DNA of 64,000 nucleotides from Paraburkholderia caribensis (GCF_002902945.1 NZ_CP026101.1:3038001-3102000), one strand, 5' to 3'; shown: positions 52,219-61,967, counted from the stretch's first letter. Made by a program: numbers and translations. Notes: generated by a model from the letters alone, not told the origin.

Positions 52219-54813
52219 TCAGACGACGACGTTCACGAGGCGGCCCGGCACGACGATCACTTTCTTCGCCGGCTTGCCCTCGCTGAACTTCGCGAACATC
52301 TCGTGCGCGAGCGCAACGGCTTCGATCGCTTCGCGCGACGCGTCCTTCGCGACCGTCACGGCGCCGCGCACCTTGCCGTTCACCTGCAGCACGAGTTCGA
52401 TCTCGCTTTGCTCCAGCGCCTTTTCGTCGACCTTCGGCCACGGCGCGTCGAGCAGCGTGCCGAACTCGGCTTCGTAACCGAGCTCTTGCCACAACTGGAA
52501 CGTGAGGTGCGGCACGACCGGGTACAGCACGCGCAGCAGCACGCCGTAGGTTTCGCGCAGCACGGCAGCGCCCGCGCCCTTCGCACCTTCGACCGCGTTG
52601 AGCATCTTCATCGCCGCCGACACGACCGTGTTGTACTGCAGACGCTGATAGTCGAAGTCCGCCTGTTTCAGCACGCTGTAGATTTCGCGGCGCAGCGTCT
52701 TCTCGGTATCGGTGAGCTTTGCGGCGTCGAATGCACCGGGCTGCGACAGCGCCGCTTCATTCGCCTGGCCGAACGCCCACACGCGACGCAGGAAGCGGCT
52801 CGCGCCCTCCACACCCGCACCCGACCATTCGAGCTGCTGCTCCGGGGGAGCCGCGAACATCGTGAACAGACGCGCGGTATCCGCGCCGTACTGGTCGATC
52901 AGCACCTGCGGATCGACGCCGTTGTTCTTCGACTTCGACATCTTCTCGACGCCGCCCAGCACGACGGGCTGGCCATCGGCGTTGAGCGTCGCGCCGACCG
53001 GGCGGCCCTTGTCGTCGTGCGTGACGGTGACGTCGGCCGGGTTGTACCAGGTCTTCTTGCCCGCTTCGTTTTCGCGGTAGTAGGTTTCGTTGAGCACCAT
53101 GCCCTGCGTGAGCAGGTTCTTCGCCGGCTCGCCGAACTTGACGATGCCCAGGTCGCGGCAGACCTTCGCCCAGAAACGCGAGTACAGCAGGTGAAGAATG
53201 GCGTGCTCGATGCCGCCGATGTACTGGTCCATCGGCATCCAGTAATCGGTGCGCTCGTCCACCATCGTCTTCGCATCCGGCGCCGCGTAGCGATAGAAGT
53301 ACCAGGACGAATCGACGAAGGTATCCATCGTGTCGGTTTCGCGCTTCGCAGCCGCGCCGCAGGTCGGGCACGTGCAGTTCAGGAACGCTTCCGACTTCGC
53401 GAGCGGGTTGCCCGTGCCGTCCGGCACGAGGTCTTCCGGCAGCACGACGGGCAGATCCTTCTCGGGCACGGGCACGTCGCCGCACGACGGGCAGTGGATG
53501 ATCGGGATCGGCGTGCCCCAGTAGCGCTGGCGCGAGATGCCCCAGTCGCGCAGACGCCACGTGACCTGCTTGTCGCCGAGGCCGAGCGCCTTCAGATCAG
53601 CCGCGATTGCGTCGACGGCTTCCGCGTACTTGAGCCCGTCGTATTTGCCGCTGTTGACCAGAACGCCGTTTTCCTTGTCGCCGTACCATTCCTGCCACGC
53701 ATCCGTCGAGAACGTCTGGCCTTCGACCGCGACCACCTGCTTGACGGGAATGCCGTACTTCTTCACGAACGCGAAGTCGCGCTCGTCGTGCGCGGGCACG
53801 CCCATCACGGCGCCTTCGCCGTAGCTCATCAGCACGTAGTTGCCGATCCACACCTCGATCTTTTCCTGCGTCAGCGGATGCGTGACGAAAAAGCCCGTGG
53901 CCATGCCTTTCTTTTCCATCGTCGCCATGTCGGCTTCGGCGACGCCGCCGTGCTTGCATTCGTCGATGAACGCCTGCAGTTCCGGCCGGCCCTGCGCGAG
54001 GCGCGTTGCCAGCGGATGCTCCGCGGCGACCGCGCAGAAGGTGACGCCCATGATCGTGTCGGCGCGCGTCGTGAACACGCGCAGCAGCTTCTTTTCGCCG
54101 TCCAGTTCGTACGGGAAGCCGAAATTCACGCCGAAGCTCTTGCCGATCCAGTTCTGCTGCATGATCTTCACGCGCTCGGGCCAGCCGAGCCCTTCGAGAT
54201 CGTTCAGCAGTTCATCCGCGTATTGCGTGATGCGCATGTAGTACATGGGGATTTCGCGCTTCTCGACGAGCGCGCCCGAGCGCCAGCCGCGGCCGTCGAT
54301 CACCTGCTCGTTTGCGAGCACGGTCTGATCGACGGGGTCCCAGTTCACCGTGCCCGTCTTCTTGTACGCGATGCCCTTTTCCAGCATCTTCAGGAAGATC
54401 CACTGGTTCCACTTGTAGTAGTCCGGGCTGCAGGTGGCGACTTCGCGCGACCAGTCGATGGCGAGACCCATAGACTGCATCTGCTTCTTCATGTACGCGA
54501 TGTTGTCGTACGTCCACTTTGCGGGCGGCACGTTGTTGGCCATCGCCGCGTTTTCGGCAGGCATGCCGAACGCGTCCCAGCCCATCGGCATCAGCGTGTT
54601 GTAGCCGTTCATCCGCAGATAGCGGTACATCACGTCGTTGATCGTGTAGTTGCGTACGTGCCCCATGTGCAGCTTGCCCGACGGATACGGCAGCATCGAA
54701 ACGCAATAGAACTTCGGCTTGTCGGCCTTTTCCGTCGTTTTGTACGCGTCGGTGGCGCGCCATTGTCCTTGCGCGGCGGATTCGACGTCGGAGGGAACGT
54801 ATTTTTCGTGCAT
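52219..54813 (-). CDS. leuS: Leucyl-tRNA synthetase
   Basis: 864-residue class I synthetase. HIGH region LPYPSGKLHMGHVRNYTIND (HMGH, near residue 50), KMSKS in GVEKMSKSKNNGVDP (near 620), and a large editing domain (TTRADTIMGVTFCAVAAEHP, with GVPAHDERDFAFV). The C-terminal anticodon-binding domain ends with the VNGKVRGAVTVAKDAS and PGRLVNVVV segments. I chose the ATG at 54813 (MHEKYVPSDVESAAQ); the upstream 45 codons are not family. Confidence 0.97.
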   Translation of the reverse strand: MHEKYVPSDVESAAQGQWRATDAYKTTEKADKPKFYCVSMLPYPSGKLHMGHVRNYTINDVMYRYLRMNGYNTLMPMGWDAFGMPAENAAMANNVPPAKWTYDNIAYMKKQMQSMGLAIDWSREVATCSPDYYKWNQWIFLKMLEKGIAYKKTGTVNWDPVDQTVLANEQVIDGRGWRSGALVEKREIPMYYMRITQYADELLNDLEGLGWPERVKIMQQNWIGKSFGVNFGFPYELDGEKKLLRVFTTRADTIMGVTFCAVAAEHPLATRLAQGRPELQAFIDECKHGGVAEADMATMEKKGMATGFFVTHPLTQEKIEVWIGNYVLMSYGEGAVMGVPAHDERDFAFVKKYGIPVKQVVAVEGQTFSTDAWQEWYGDKENGVLVNSGKYDGLKYAEAVDAIAADLKALGLGDKQVTWRLRDWGISRQRYWGTPIPIIHCPSCGDVPVPEKDLPVVLPEDLVPDGTGNPLAKSEAFLNCTCPTCGAAAKRETDTMDTFVDSSWYFYRYAAPDAKTMVDERTDYWMPMDQYIGGIEHAILHLLYSRFWAKVCRDLGIVKFGEPAKNLLTQGMVLNETYYRENEAGKKTWYNPADVTVTHDDKGRPVGATLNADGQPVVLGGVEKMSKSKNNGVDPQVLIDQYGADTARLFTMFAAPPEQQLEWSGAGVEGASRFLRRVWAFGQANEAALSQPGAFDAAKLTDTEKTLRREIYSVLKQADFDYQRLQYNTVVSAAMKMLNAVEGAKGAGAAVLRETYGVLLRVLYPVVPHLTFQLWQELGYEAEFGTLLDAPWPKVDEKALEQSEIELVLQVNGKVRGAVTVAKDASREAIEAVALAHEMFAKFSEGKPAKKVIVVPGRLVNVVV

Positions 54814-55044
54814 GGTGTGATGGGATCGCTGTTCGGTGCCGCTGTTCGGGTGCTTCGGCACCGGCACGGTGCTCTGCGTGATGAATGTCTTGTCGATTCC
54901 CCTCTCGTCAAGGGGAAAGGGCTGATTATACCGTTCGGCCGGGTTCACGCCGCGCGCGATTGAGCGTAGGCGATGCGTTTTGCGCGCCGATTCGGCGTGA
55001 TGCGGGGTGAAAGCGGGCGGCTTGCCGGCGCGACTGGCTTCCGC

Positions 55045-55515
55045 TTATTGCGCAGCCGGTGCGGCGGCGGGAGGCGTCGGCTGGCCGGCTTTGGTGTCGC
55101 CCGCCGGCGGCTCGGTCACGAAACCGATCCGCTCCAGACCCGCCTGCTGCGCCGCGCCCATCACCTGCGCGATCACTTCGTAGCGCGTCGAGCGCTCGGC
55201 GCGAAGGTGAATTTCCGGCTGTTCCTTCTGCTTGCCCGCGTCGTTGAACTGCGCGCGCATCTGGTCGAGCGTGATGGGCTTGTCGTTCCAGTAGAGCTTG
55301 CCTGCGGCGTCGATCGACAGCGTGATGGTCTGCGGCGTCTCGCGCGCCTCGGCGGCCGCGACGCGCGGCAGATCGAGCCGGATCGCGTGCGTGAACAGCG
55401 GCGCCGTGATGATGAAAATAACGAGCAGCACCAGCATCACGTCGATCAGCGGCGTCATGTTGATGTCCGCCATCGGCGCGGACGTCTTGTGCCTGTCGAG
55501 TCCGCCGAATGCCAT
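55045..55515 (-). CDS. exbD: Biopolymer transport protein ExbD/TolR
   Basis: 156-residue inner-membrane protein with one N-terminal segment, MTPLIDVMLVLLVIFIITAP, which holds the conserved Asp used in proton coupling. The periplasmic domain follows. The last about 25 residues are Pro/Ala-rich, longer than in E. coli. Works with ExbB to energise TonB (or as TolQR). Follows exbB by 69 bp. Confidence 0.92.
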   Translation of the reverse strand: MAFGGLDRHKTSAPMADINMTPLIDVMLVLLVIFIITAPLFTHAIRLDLPRVAAAEARETPQTITLSIDAAGKLYWNDKPITLDQMRAQFNDAGKQKEQPEIHLRAERSTRYEVIAQVMGAAQQAGLERIGFVTEPPAGDTKAGQPTPPAAAPAAQ

Positions 55516-55584
55516 GTGTCGTGCCTCGTTCTTCCTGTTCGATACGTGCCGATGCGAGTTGCCCCGGCGCCCGAGCCTTTCGCG

Positions 55585-56331
55585 CTACGCCTGCGTCCGC
55601 GCGGGCGCCCGCTCGCCGCGGCCCAGCGTGTCGCTGTGCGCGCCGCCGCGCGCGTTGTCGGATGCGTCGCCCGTGGGCGCGCAGACGTACGCGTGCAGAT
55701 CGTGCGCGAAGCCGTCGAGTTCCTCCGACAACTGCCGCACCATCCGCCCGAGCACGTTGTAGGCAAGCACGGCGGGAATCGCGACGACGAGGCCGAACGC
55801 CGTCATGATGAGCGCCTCGCCGACTGGACCTGCGACGTTCTCGATCATCGCCTGCCCGCTTTGCGCGATGCTGCCGAGCGCGTGATAAATGCCCCACACG
55901 GTGCCCAGCAAGCCGACGAACGGCGCCGTGCTGCCCACCGACGCCAGCAGCACCTGCCCGAACTCGAGCCGCCGCTGCGAGCGGTGCAGCGCCTGACGCA
56001 GCGCGCGCAGCACGCGTTCGCTGCGCTCGACGCGCGCGAGCAGCACGCCCGGCGTCTCGACTTCCGACGCCTGCAGCGCCGCTTCCGCCAACGGAGAAAA
56101 GATGTGCTCGCGATCCGCGAGACGCAGTGCCGAGACGCCGTCGGACAGCGTGGGCGCCTGCCAGAACCGCGCAATGGCGCGCGGCCCTTGCCGCTTCGCG
56201 CGGCTGAGAATCCAGCTTTTGACGATCAGGAAACACCAGCTCGCAATCGACATCGCCAGCAACACGTACGCGACGCCATGCGTGATGGCGTCGCTGGTTT
56301 GCAGGTAATGGATGATGCCGGTGTCTGCCAT
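55585..56331 (-). CDS. exbB: MotA/TolQ/ExbB proton channel protein
   Basis: 248-residue inner-membrane channel. Three hydrophobic segments; the family region GSTAPFVGLLGTVWGIYHAL (near residues 131-150) and GPVGEALIMTAFGLVVAIPA then VLAYN are the ExbB/TolQ signature. Forms a proton channel with ExbD. Its function for TonB or Tol cannot be separated without tonB or tolA in view. Confidence 0.9.
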   Translation of the reverse strand: MADTGIIHYLQTSDAITHGVAYVLLAMSIASWCFLIVKSWILSRAKRQGPRAIARFWQAPTLSDGVSALRLADREHIFSPLAEAALQASEVETPGVLLARVERSERVLRALRQALHRSQRRLEFGQVLLASVGSTAPFVGLLGTVWGIYHALGSIAQSGQAMIENVAGPVGEALIMTAFGLVVAIPAVLAYNVLGRMVRQLSEELDGFAHDLHAYVCAPTGDASDNARGGAHSDTLGRGERAPARTQA

Positions 56332-56393
56332 CGGAACTCTTTGGTCGCCTCGGCTACGGCGCCTTGGCGGATGAGAACACGCTCACGCGGTGT

Positions 56394-57191
56394 CTAGCGC
56401 AAGCCGAGCACGTCCTGCATGTCGAACAGGCCGCTCGGGTGGCCTTCGAGGAAACGCACCGCGCGCACCGCGCCTTGCGCGTACGACAGGCGGCTCGCCG
56501 ACTTGTGCGTGATTTCGATGCGCTCGCCGATGCCCGCGAACAGCACCGTATGGTCGCCGACGATATCACCGCCGCGAATCGCCGAGAAACCGATGGTGGA
56601 CGGATCGCGTTCGCCCGTCACGCCTTCGCGTGCGTAGACCGCGCAGTCTTCGAGCTTGCGGCCGAGCGCGCCGGCGATCACTTCGCCCATCGTCAGCGCC
56701 GTGCCGGACGGCGCGTCGACCTTGTGACGATGATGCGCCTCGATGATTTCGATGTCGTAGCCCTGCGAGAAATGAGGCGCAGCGAATTCGAGCAGCTTCA
56801 TTGTCACGTTCACGCCAACGCTGAAGTTCGATGCGAACACGATGCCGATCTTTTCCGACGCGGCGCGAATCTGCGCTTTTTGCGCGTCGTCGAAACCCGT
56901 CGTGCCGATCACGAGTTTCGTGTTCGTGCGCAGCGCGGCGTCGATGTGCGCGAGCGTGCCCTCGGGGCGCGTGAAGTCGATCAGATAGTCGGATTGCGCG
57001 AGCACGGCGTCGATATCGTCCGACATCAGCACACCCGTCTGCTTGCCGAGAAACGCGCCGGCGTCCTGGCCCAGTTGCGGCGCGCCTGTGCGGTCGAGCG
57101 CGCCCGACAGCGTGACGTCAGGATCGTTGAGGACGGTTTCGATGAGCATCCGGCCCATGCGGCCCGACGCGCCGGCGATGGCAATTTTCAT
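56394..57191 (-). CDS. dapB: 4-Hydroxy-tetrahydrodipicolinate reductase
   Basis: 265-residue reductase of lysine and diaminopimelate synthesis. N-terminal nucleotide-binding motif IAIAGASGRMGRMLIETVL; catalytic region IEIIEAHHRHKVDAPSGTAL (near 155-174), with the His pair and Lys of the active site. GTTGFDDAQKA marks the cofactor loop. Complete and standard length. Confidence 0.96.
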   Translation of the reverse strand: MKIAIAGASGRMGRMLIETVLNDPDVTLSGALDRTGAPQLGQDAGAFLGKQTGVLMSDDIDAVLAQSDYLIDFTRPEGTLAHIDAALRTNTKLVIGTTGFDDAQKAQIRAASEKIGIVFASNFSVGVNVTMKLLEFAAPHFSQGYDIEIIEAHHRHKVDAPSGTALTMGEVIAGALGRKLEDCAVYAREGVTGERDPSTIGFSAIRGGDIVGDHTVLFAGIGERIEITHKSASRLSYAQGAVRAVRFLEGHPSGLFDMQDVLGLR

Positions 57192-57348
57192 GGGTAGTCC
57201 TGCTAACAGCGCCTGAACATCGCGCCGACAGGCAGCGCGCCGAGAGGCGACAAAAGAAACGAAGCGGGCTGCGTCTCACAGCGAAGCGGCATCGCGGCAA
57301 GACGCATGACGGACGGACACGCCGCCCGTCATGTTACGGACAACGGAA

Positions 57349-58257
57349 TCAGCCGCCCGTTCCCGTGCCCGTTGCCGATTGCGAGGAAGATTGCGACGAC
57401 TTCGCGGGTGCGTCTTTCGACTGGCCGTTGTTGCTTTCCGGGCCAGTCGGGCCGGTCGGGCCAACAGGGTTGTCGCTCGGCACGCCTTGCATCTGCGGAG
57501 GCGGCGGACGCGTGAAGCGGAACTGCGGCTGACCCGGCTCCGTTGAATTCTGTGGCACGCCACCGTTAGACGGCGGCGTGTTCGCGCGCACCGAAGGCGT
57601 CGTGCCCGGCGCGGGCGATTGCACCGCGTTGGTCAGACGGTTCGCTGCCTGAGCGGCCTGCGCGTTCGCGTCGACGGCTGGCAGACTGCCGGCTTGCGCT
57701 GCGTCGGAGGTGGCCGAGCGCACGGTATCGGGCACCGCAACGGGCGCAGGCGCGGCCGCTGCAGCCGCACCGCTCGCCTCGGCCGTCGCGCTCGCGACGA
57801 CAGGCGCAGCCTTCACCTTCTTGCCCGTGCGATCGCCGTCGATTTCGGCGAGCAGTTCGAGGTTGGACGGCAGATCTTCGCCGCCCGACCAGCTCGCGAC
57901 GCGATCACCCGTGAACATCACGATGAAATCGCGCTGCTGGACGACTGCCGTCGAGCCGCGCTTGAAATAGAAGACGTAGTCCCAGCGGTCCGCGTGGAAC
58001 ATGTCGGAAAGAAGCGGCGTGCCGAGTACCTGCCGGACCTGGGCGCGCGACATGCCAACCTGCATTTGCGCAGCCGCTTCCTTCGATACGAAGTTACCTT
58101 GAACCACGGTAATGCGGTACGGCGTGATGCTTTGGGCAACACGCTGAGTCAGGCTGTCATACGTGGAACATCCAGCAAGAACCGCCACCGCCGCCGCGAC
58201 GATCAAGGTACGCCGTACGCGGCTCCCCCGGTTGATCAATAGAGCTTTTGGAATCAT
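57349..58257 (-). CDS. bamE: Outer membrane assembly protein BamE (SmpA/OmlA)
   Basis: 302-residue lipoprotein; the lipobox is LAGCSTYDS near residue 27-30. The BamE domain is GNFVSKEAAAQMQVGMSRAQ to VRQVLGTPLLSDMF, then RWDYVFYFKR. Residues after about 130 form a long Pro/Ala/Ser/Gly-rich tail, far longer than the 113-residue E. coli form. I chose the ATG at 58257. Divergent from fur, a common gene pair (omlA-fur). Part of the BAM complex that inserts beta-barrel proteins. Confidence 0.9.
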   Translation of the reverse strand: MIPKALLINRGSRVRRTLIVAAAVAVLAGCSTYDSLTQRVAQSITPYRITVVQGNFVSKEAAAQMQVGMSRAQVRQVLGTPLLSDMFHADRWDYVFYFKRGSTAVVQQRDFIVMFTGDRVASWSGGEDLPSNLELLAEIDGDRTGKKVKAAPVVASATAEASGAAAAAAPAPVAVPDTVRSATSDAAQAGSLPAVDANAQAAQAANRLTNAVQSPAPGTTPSVRANTPPSNGGVPQNSTEPGQPQFRFTRPPPPQMQGVPSDNPVGPTGPTGPESNNGQSKDAPAKSSQSSSQSATGTGTGG

Positions 58258-58368
58258 TTCCCTCACCGTGCGGGCTACGCGAGCCGCGCGTGTTTCCGTG
58301 TAAGATGACCTGAACAGCAATTCACATTACCATTAGAACCCTGCATTGTACTCTAGGGATCCCTTGCC

Positions 58369-58797
58369 ATGACCAATCCAACCGATCTGAAGAATATCGG
58401 ACTCAAGGCGACCCTACCGCGCCTCAAGATTCTGGAAATCTTTCAGCACAGCCCGGTACGCCATCTGACCGCCGAAGATGTCTATCGCAGCCTCCTGCAT
58501 GAAGAGCTGGATATCGGGCTCGCCACGGTGTACCGCGTGCTCACGCAGTTCGAGCAGGCAGGCCTGCTGTCACGCAGCAACTTCGAGTCGGGTAAAGCGG
58601 TATTTGAGCTGAACGAAGGAACGCACCACGACCATCTGGTGTGTATCGATTGCGGGTTGGTTGAAGAGTTTTTCGACCCTGAAATCGAAAACCGCCAGCA
58701 GGCAATCGCGAAAGAACGCGGCTTCAAGCTGCAGGAACACGCGCTCGCACTGTATGGCGTGTGCACCAAGGACAAATGCCCGCATCGCAAGCACTGA
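58369..58797 (+). CDS. fur: Ferric uptake regulator Fur
   Basis: 142-residue iron-responsive repressor. The DNA-binding wing includes VYRSLLHEELDIGLATVYRV then LTQFEQAGLL; the metal site shows HHDHLVCIDCGLVEEFFD, and a second Cys pair occurs in the tail CTKDKCPHRKH. Divergent from bamE. Neighbouring exbBD are often Fur targets; no Fur box was identified by eye. Confidence 0.96.
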   Translation: MTNPTDLKNIGLKATLPRLKILEIFQHSPVRHLTAEDVYRSLLHEELDIGLATVYRVLTQFEQAGLLSRSNFESGKAVFELNEGTHHDHLVCIDCGLVEEFFDPEIENRQQAIAKERGFKLQEHALALYGVCTKDKCPHRKH

Positions 58798-58857
58798 CGC
58801 GGGTTTCCGGGCAGTTCGCGGGGCGCGGCCCGGGCAGGATTTGCCAGTAAGACGCAG

Positions 58858-58892
58858 AAAGGCCCGGTCGAATTCTTCGACCGGGCCTTTTG
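58858..58892 (+). terminator. Terminator after fur
   Basis: AAAGGCCCGGTCGAA-TTC-TTCGACCGGGCCTTT, a near-perfect 15-bp stem with following T. On the minus strand it may serve the converging allA transcript too. Confidence 0.8.
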
Positions 58893-58914
58893 CTTTCCTC
58901 TGCTTACCCAACCC

Positions 58915-59427
58915 TCAAACGTCCGCTATTTCGAACGATTCGCGCTCCAGACACCACGTTTGCGGCAGCGCCGCTTCGTCGCAATTCGGCCCGTCGCCGC
59001 CACGATCGACGACCAGAAAATCGCTCACGCGCTCCAACGCGAGCAGCGGATGATGCCAGACGCCTCTCGCGTAATTGACGCCCTGCCAGCCACGCGTCGA
59101 GAACGCTCTTAGCTTCGCTGGATCGAGATCGCCGGCCGGGGCGACGACGATCAGATAAGGCGCGTCCGACAGCGGCACGAACGCCTGGCTGCCGAGCGGA
59201 TGCCGCTCCATCATCGCGATTTCGATCGGCCATGCGCGCGGCTGCGCACGAAACACATTGATCAGCGGACGGCCGCCGTGCGTGTTCACGTCGACTTTCG
59301 CGAGGTCGTGATAACGCTCGGTGGTGCCTTCGTTGATCGGGTAGTGGCGCGCGCCGTCCAGCTCGATCACGTCGCCGAATGGCGCGAACGCATCTCGTGT
59401 CAGGCGCTCGATACGCAGTGTGTTCAT
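58915..59427 (-). CDS. allA: Ureidoglycolate lyase
   Basis: 170-residue cupin-like enzyme splitting ureidoglycolate into glyoxylate and urea. Family segments: FGDVIELDGARHYPINEGTT near the start, MMERHPLGSQAFVPL and GVWHHPLLAL. I chose the ATG at 59427. It lies 38 bp after alc and ends the dctA-alc-allA operon; the pair handles the final allantoate steps of purine breakdown. Confidence 0.93.
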   Translation of the reverse strand: MNTLRIERLTRDAFAPFGDVIELDGARHYPINEGTTERYHDLAKVDVNTHGGRPLINVFRAQPRAWPIEIAMMERHPLGSQAFVPLSDAPYLIVVAPAGDLDPAKLRAFSTRGWQGVNYARGVWHHPLLALERVSDFLVVDRGGDGPNCDEAALPQTWCLERESFEIADV

Positions 59428-59465
59428 GGCCGTCTCCGTCGATCTTCTCTGCCGTTCAGCGCGGG

Positions 59466-60476
59466 TTATTCGAGTTCGCCCCACAGGCGCAAGCGCGATA
59501 CGCCGCCGTCCGGGTAAATGTTGAACCGCACGTGCGTCACCGGCCCGAGCGCGGCGAGTTCGGCGCTGAACGTATGCACGTTGTCCATCTGCAGCTTCTG
59601 TTCGGGCAACAGAACCGGCCAGAACATCGCTTGCGTGACGAGCGAATCGTCAGTGCCGCCCGTTACGGACGCCGCCTGCAGCGAGCAACGATCGGGGAAA
59701 TTGCCCTTGAAGTGCGCCGTGTCCACTTCGACCTTGCGGATCACGCCCGGCCGCGCGAGCGCGACGATCGCCCAGTCGTTGCCCGGCTCGCGGCGGCGAC
59801 GCGTTTCCCAGCCATCGCCCATGTTCACGCCGCGCCCCGGCATCAGCATCTGCGAGGCCGGCCCGAAATGCTGGTTGTTTGCGGCGACCAGATACGCGCC
59901 GTTTTCGACAGCGGCAAGATCGAGCAGGCTGCCGCGCTCGACGCGCTCCCAGTCGCGCTTCGGTTGCCCATAGACGCGCAGGCGCGCAAGCCCGCCGTCC
60001 GGATACAGATTCACGCGCAGATGCGTGAACGCGCGCGTATCGCTCACTGCGACGTAGTGATGCTGATTGCCTTGCAGCGTGGTCGCGGGGACGACGGTTT
60101 GCCAGTCGGCGTTGTCGGCGGGAACGTCGTCGGTCGAATAGCAGGCTTCGATCGAGGCCGCAGGCGGGAAATTGCCCGTGAAGTGGCTCGTATCGAGATC
60201 GACGCCATGCACAATGCCCGGCCGCGCGAGCCGCACCACGCAGTAGTCGTGGCCCGTCGTGCGCTTGCGGCGCGTTTCCCAGCCGTCCATCCATTTGCCG
60301 TGATCGTCGTACTTGCCGGGGATGAACACGGCGGGCTGCGGGTCGAGCATCCGCTCTTTCGGGGCGAAGAATTCGTCGCTGGCAAACAGCGCCTTCGCGC
60401 CCAGGCGCGGGTCGGCGAGATTCATGTAGCGGCGCGTGAAAGCGGGTGCGTTCGGATCGAGAATCGGATTGGCCAT
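59466..60476 (-). CDS. alc: Allantoicase
   Basis: 336-residue enzyme converting allantoate to ureidoglycolate and urea. The protein contains two repeats of the allantoicase domain: GWETRRKRTTGHDYCVVRLA, HFTGNFPPAASIEA and later GDGWETRRRREPGNDWAIVA with HFKGNFPDRCSLQAA, each followed by TH(L/V)R(V/F)N(L/I)YPDGG. Between them they form the family fold. 91 bp after dctA. No upstream allantoinase in view. Confidence 0.95.
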   Translation of the reverse strand: MANPILDPNAPAFTRRYMNLADPRLGAKALFASDEFFAPKERMLDPQPAVFIPGKYDDHGKWMDGWETRRKRTTGHDYCVVRLARPGIVHGVDLDTSHFTGNFPPAASIEACYSTDDVPADNADWQTVVPATTLQGNQHHYVAVSDTRAFTHLRVNLYPDGGLARLRVYGQPKRDWERVERGSLLDLAAVENGAYLVAANNQHFGPASQMLMPGRGVNMGDGWETRRRREPGNDWAIVALARPGVIRKVEVDTAHFKGNFPDRCSLQAASVTGGTDDSLVTQAMFWPVLLPEQKLQMDNVHTFSAELAALGPVTHVRFNIYPDGGVSRLRLWGELE

Positions 60477-60567
60477 GATCGGTTCAGTGTCGAGTGAGAG
60501 GAGAGGCGGCGGACCGTGAGTCCGCCGCGTTTGCCATGAGTGGTCGGTCAGATGGCGGAAAGCGTGG

Positions 60568-61896
60568 TCAGACGGCGTGCGCCGGGTTCGCGTGGCTCGC
60601 GTTGTCGTCGCGATCGGTAGTGGCGGGGACGAAGCGGTAGTCGCTGTCGAGGTTCAGCACCCGGCGGGCGCGCGCCTTGTCGATATCGTTTTCCCACACG
60701 GCGACGACGACGGTCGCGACGCAGTTGCCGATCAGGTTCGTCAGCGCGCGGGCGATGCCGACAAACCAGTCGACGGGCAGGATCAGCACGAGGCCGAGCA
60801 CGGGAATCGCGGGAATCGCCGAGAGCGTCGCGGCGAGAATCACGATCGCCGAGCCGGGGATGCCGTGTGCGCCCTTCGACGTCACCAGCGACACCAGTAC
60901 GACGACGATCAGGTCGTGCATAGACAGCGGTGTGTTGGTCGCCTGTGCGATGAAGATCACCGCGAGCGTCAGATAGATCGAGAAGCCGTCGAGGTTGAAC
61001 GAGTAGCCGGTCGGAATCACGAGACCGACGGTCGAATCCTTCACGCCCATCCATTCGAGCTTGCGCATGATCTGCGGCAGCACGGCATCCGACGAAGCGG
61101 TGCCGAGCACGATCGACAGTTCTTCGCGCAGATAGCGGATCAGCTTGAATACGCTGAAGCCGGCCAGACGCATCACGACACCCAGCACGACTGCGACGAA
61201 CACGATGCAGCTCGCGTAGAACACGACGACGAGCATGCCGAGCTGCTTCAGCGATTCGACGCCATACGTGCCCGTCGTGAACGCGATCGCGCCCAGCACG
61301 CCGAGCGGCGCGAGCTTGATGATGAAGCTCATCACGCGGAAGAACACCTGTGCGAGTTCGTCGATCAGATCGTTGACGCGTTGCGCGCGCGGCCCGAGCA
61401 GCGACAGCGCGGAGCCAACCAGCACGGAGAACACGAGAATCTGCAGGATGTCGCCCTTCGCGAACGCGTCGATCGCGGTGTCGGGGATGATCTTCAGCAG
61501 GAAGCCTGCCGTGTCTTTCAGGCTCTTCGCGTGCTCGGTGTAGCTGGCGAGCGAGCCGGCGTCGAGCGTATGCAGATCGATATTCATGCCGACGCCGGGC
61601 CGCGTCACATACGCGAGCACCGCGCCGATCACGAGCGCGATCGTCGTCATGATTTCGAAATAGACGACGGCCTTCAGGCCGACGCGCCCCACTTTCTTCA
61701 GATCGCCTGCGTGCGCCATGCCGCTGACGACCACGCAGAACACGATCGGCCCGATCACCATCTTGATCAGCTTCAGAAAGCCGTCGCCCAATGGACGCAG
61801 CGACTGCGCGAAATGCGGAAATAGCGCTCCGATCACGATGCCCGCCACGAGAGCGATCACCACCCGGCCAAACAGCGAATTGAAAAACTTCAACAC
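60568..61896 (-). CDS. dctA: C4-dicarboxylate:cation symporter DctA
   Basis: 442-residue DAACS family transporter with about eight hydrophobic segments and two re-entrant loops. The start is GTG (61894-61896), giving VLKFFNSLFG, with GGGAGA upstream. Family segments: SSDAVLPQIMRKLEWMGVK then VIPTGYSFNLDGFSIYLT; and GIPGSAIVILAATLSAIP. Imports succinate, malate and fumarate with protons or sodium. Linked here to alc-allA, which end in glyoxylate and urea; whether it also moves purine products is unknown. Confidence 0.93.
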   Translation of the reverse strand: MLKFFNSLFGRVVIALVAGIVIGALFPHFAQSLRPLGDGFLKLIKMVIGPIVFCVVVSGMAHAGDLKKVGRVGLKAVVYFEIMTTIALVIGAVLAYVTRPGVGMNIDLHTLDAGSLASYTEHAKSLKDTAGFLLKIIPDTAIDAFAKGDILQILVFSVLVGSALSLLGPRAQRVNDLIDELAQVFFRVMSFIIKLAPLGVLGAIAFTTGTYGVESLKQLGMLVVVFYASCIVFVAVVLGVVMRLAGFSVFKLIRYLREELSIVLGTASSDAVLPQIMRKLEWMGVKDSTVGLVIPTGYSFNLDGFSIYLTLAVIFIAQATNTPLSMHDLIVVVLVSLVTSKGAHGIPGSAIVILAATLSAIPAIPVLGLVLILPVDWFVGIARALTNLIGNCVATVVVAVWENDIDKARARRVLNLDSDYRFVPATTDRDDNASHANPAHAV

Positions 61897-61938
61897 GGCT
61901 TTCTCCCGGTCACGAGTTGGGTCTTGAACATCTGTTCA

Positions 61939-61955
61939 TACTGGTCCGACCAGTA
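61939..61955. promoter_or_regulatory. GntR/FadR-type operator 1
   Basis: TACTGGTCCGACCAGTA, a perfect 17-bp palindrome carrying the TGGTCNGACCA motif of FadR-family regulators. It lies just downstream of the predicted dctA transcription start (near 61961), so binding would block dctA-alc-allA. Confidence 0.75.
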
Positions 61956-61967
61956 CTGTTATGGCGA

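Noticed and set aside
51601..54963. Plus-strand open frame of about 1120 codons
   Set aside because: Exactly antisense to leuS and lptE; composition is Arg/His/Val-rich with no domain. Same judgement for 41509-43644 (antisense to edd) and 15123-17279 (antisense to purH and ruvC).
57304..57334. Inverted repeat CATGACGG/CCGTCATG between dapB and bamE as a terminator
   Set aside because: No T tract on either strand and a long loop; not strong enough to list.
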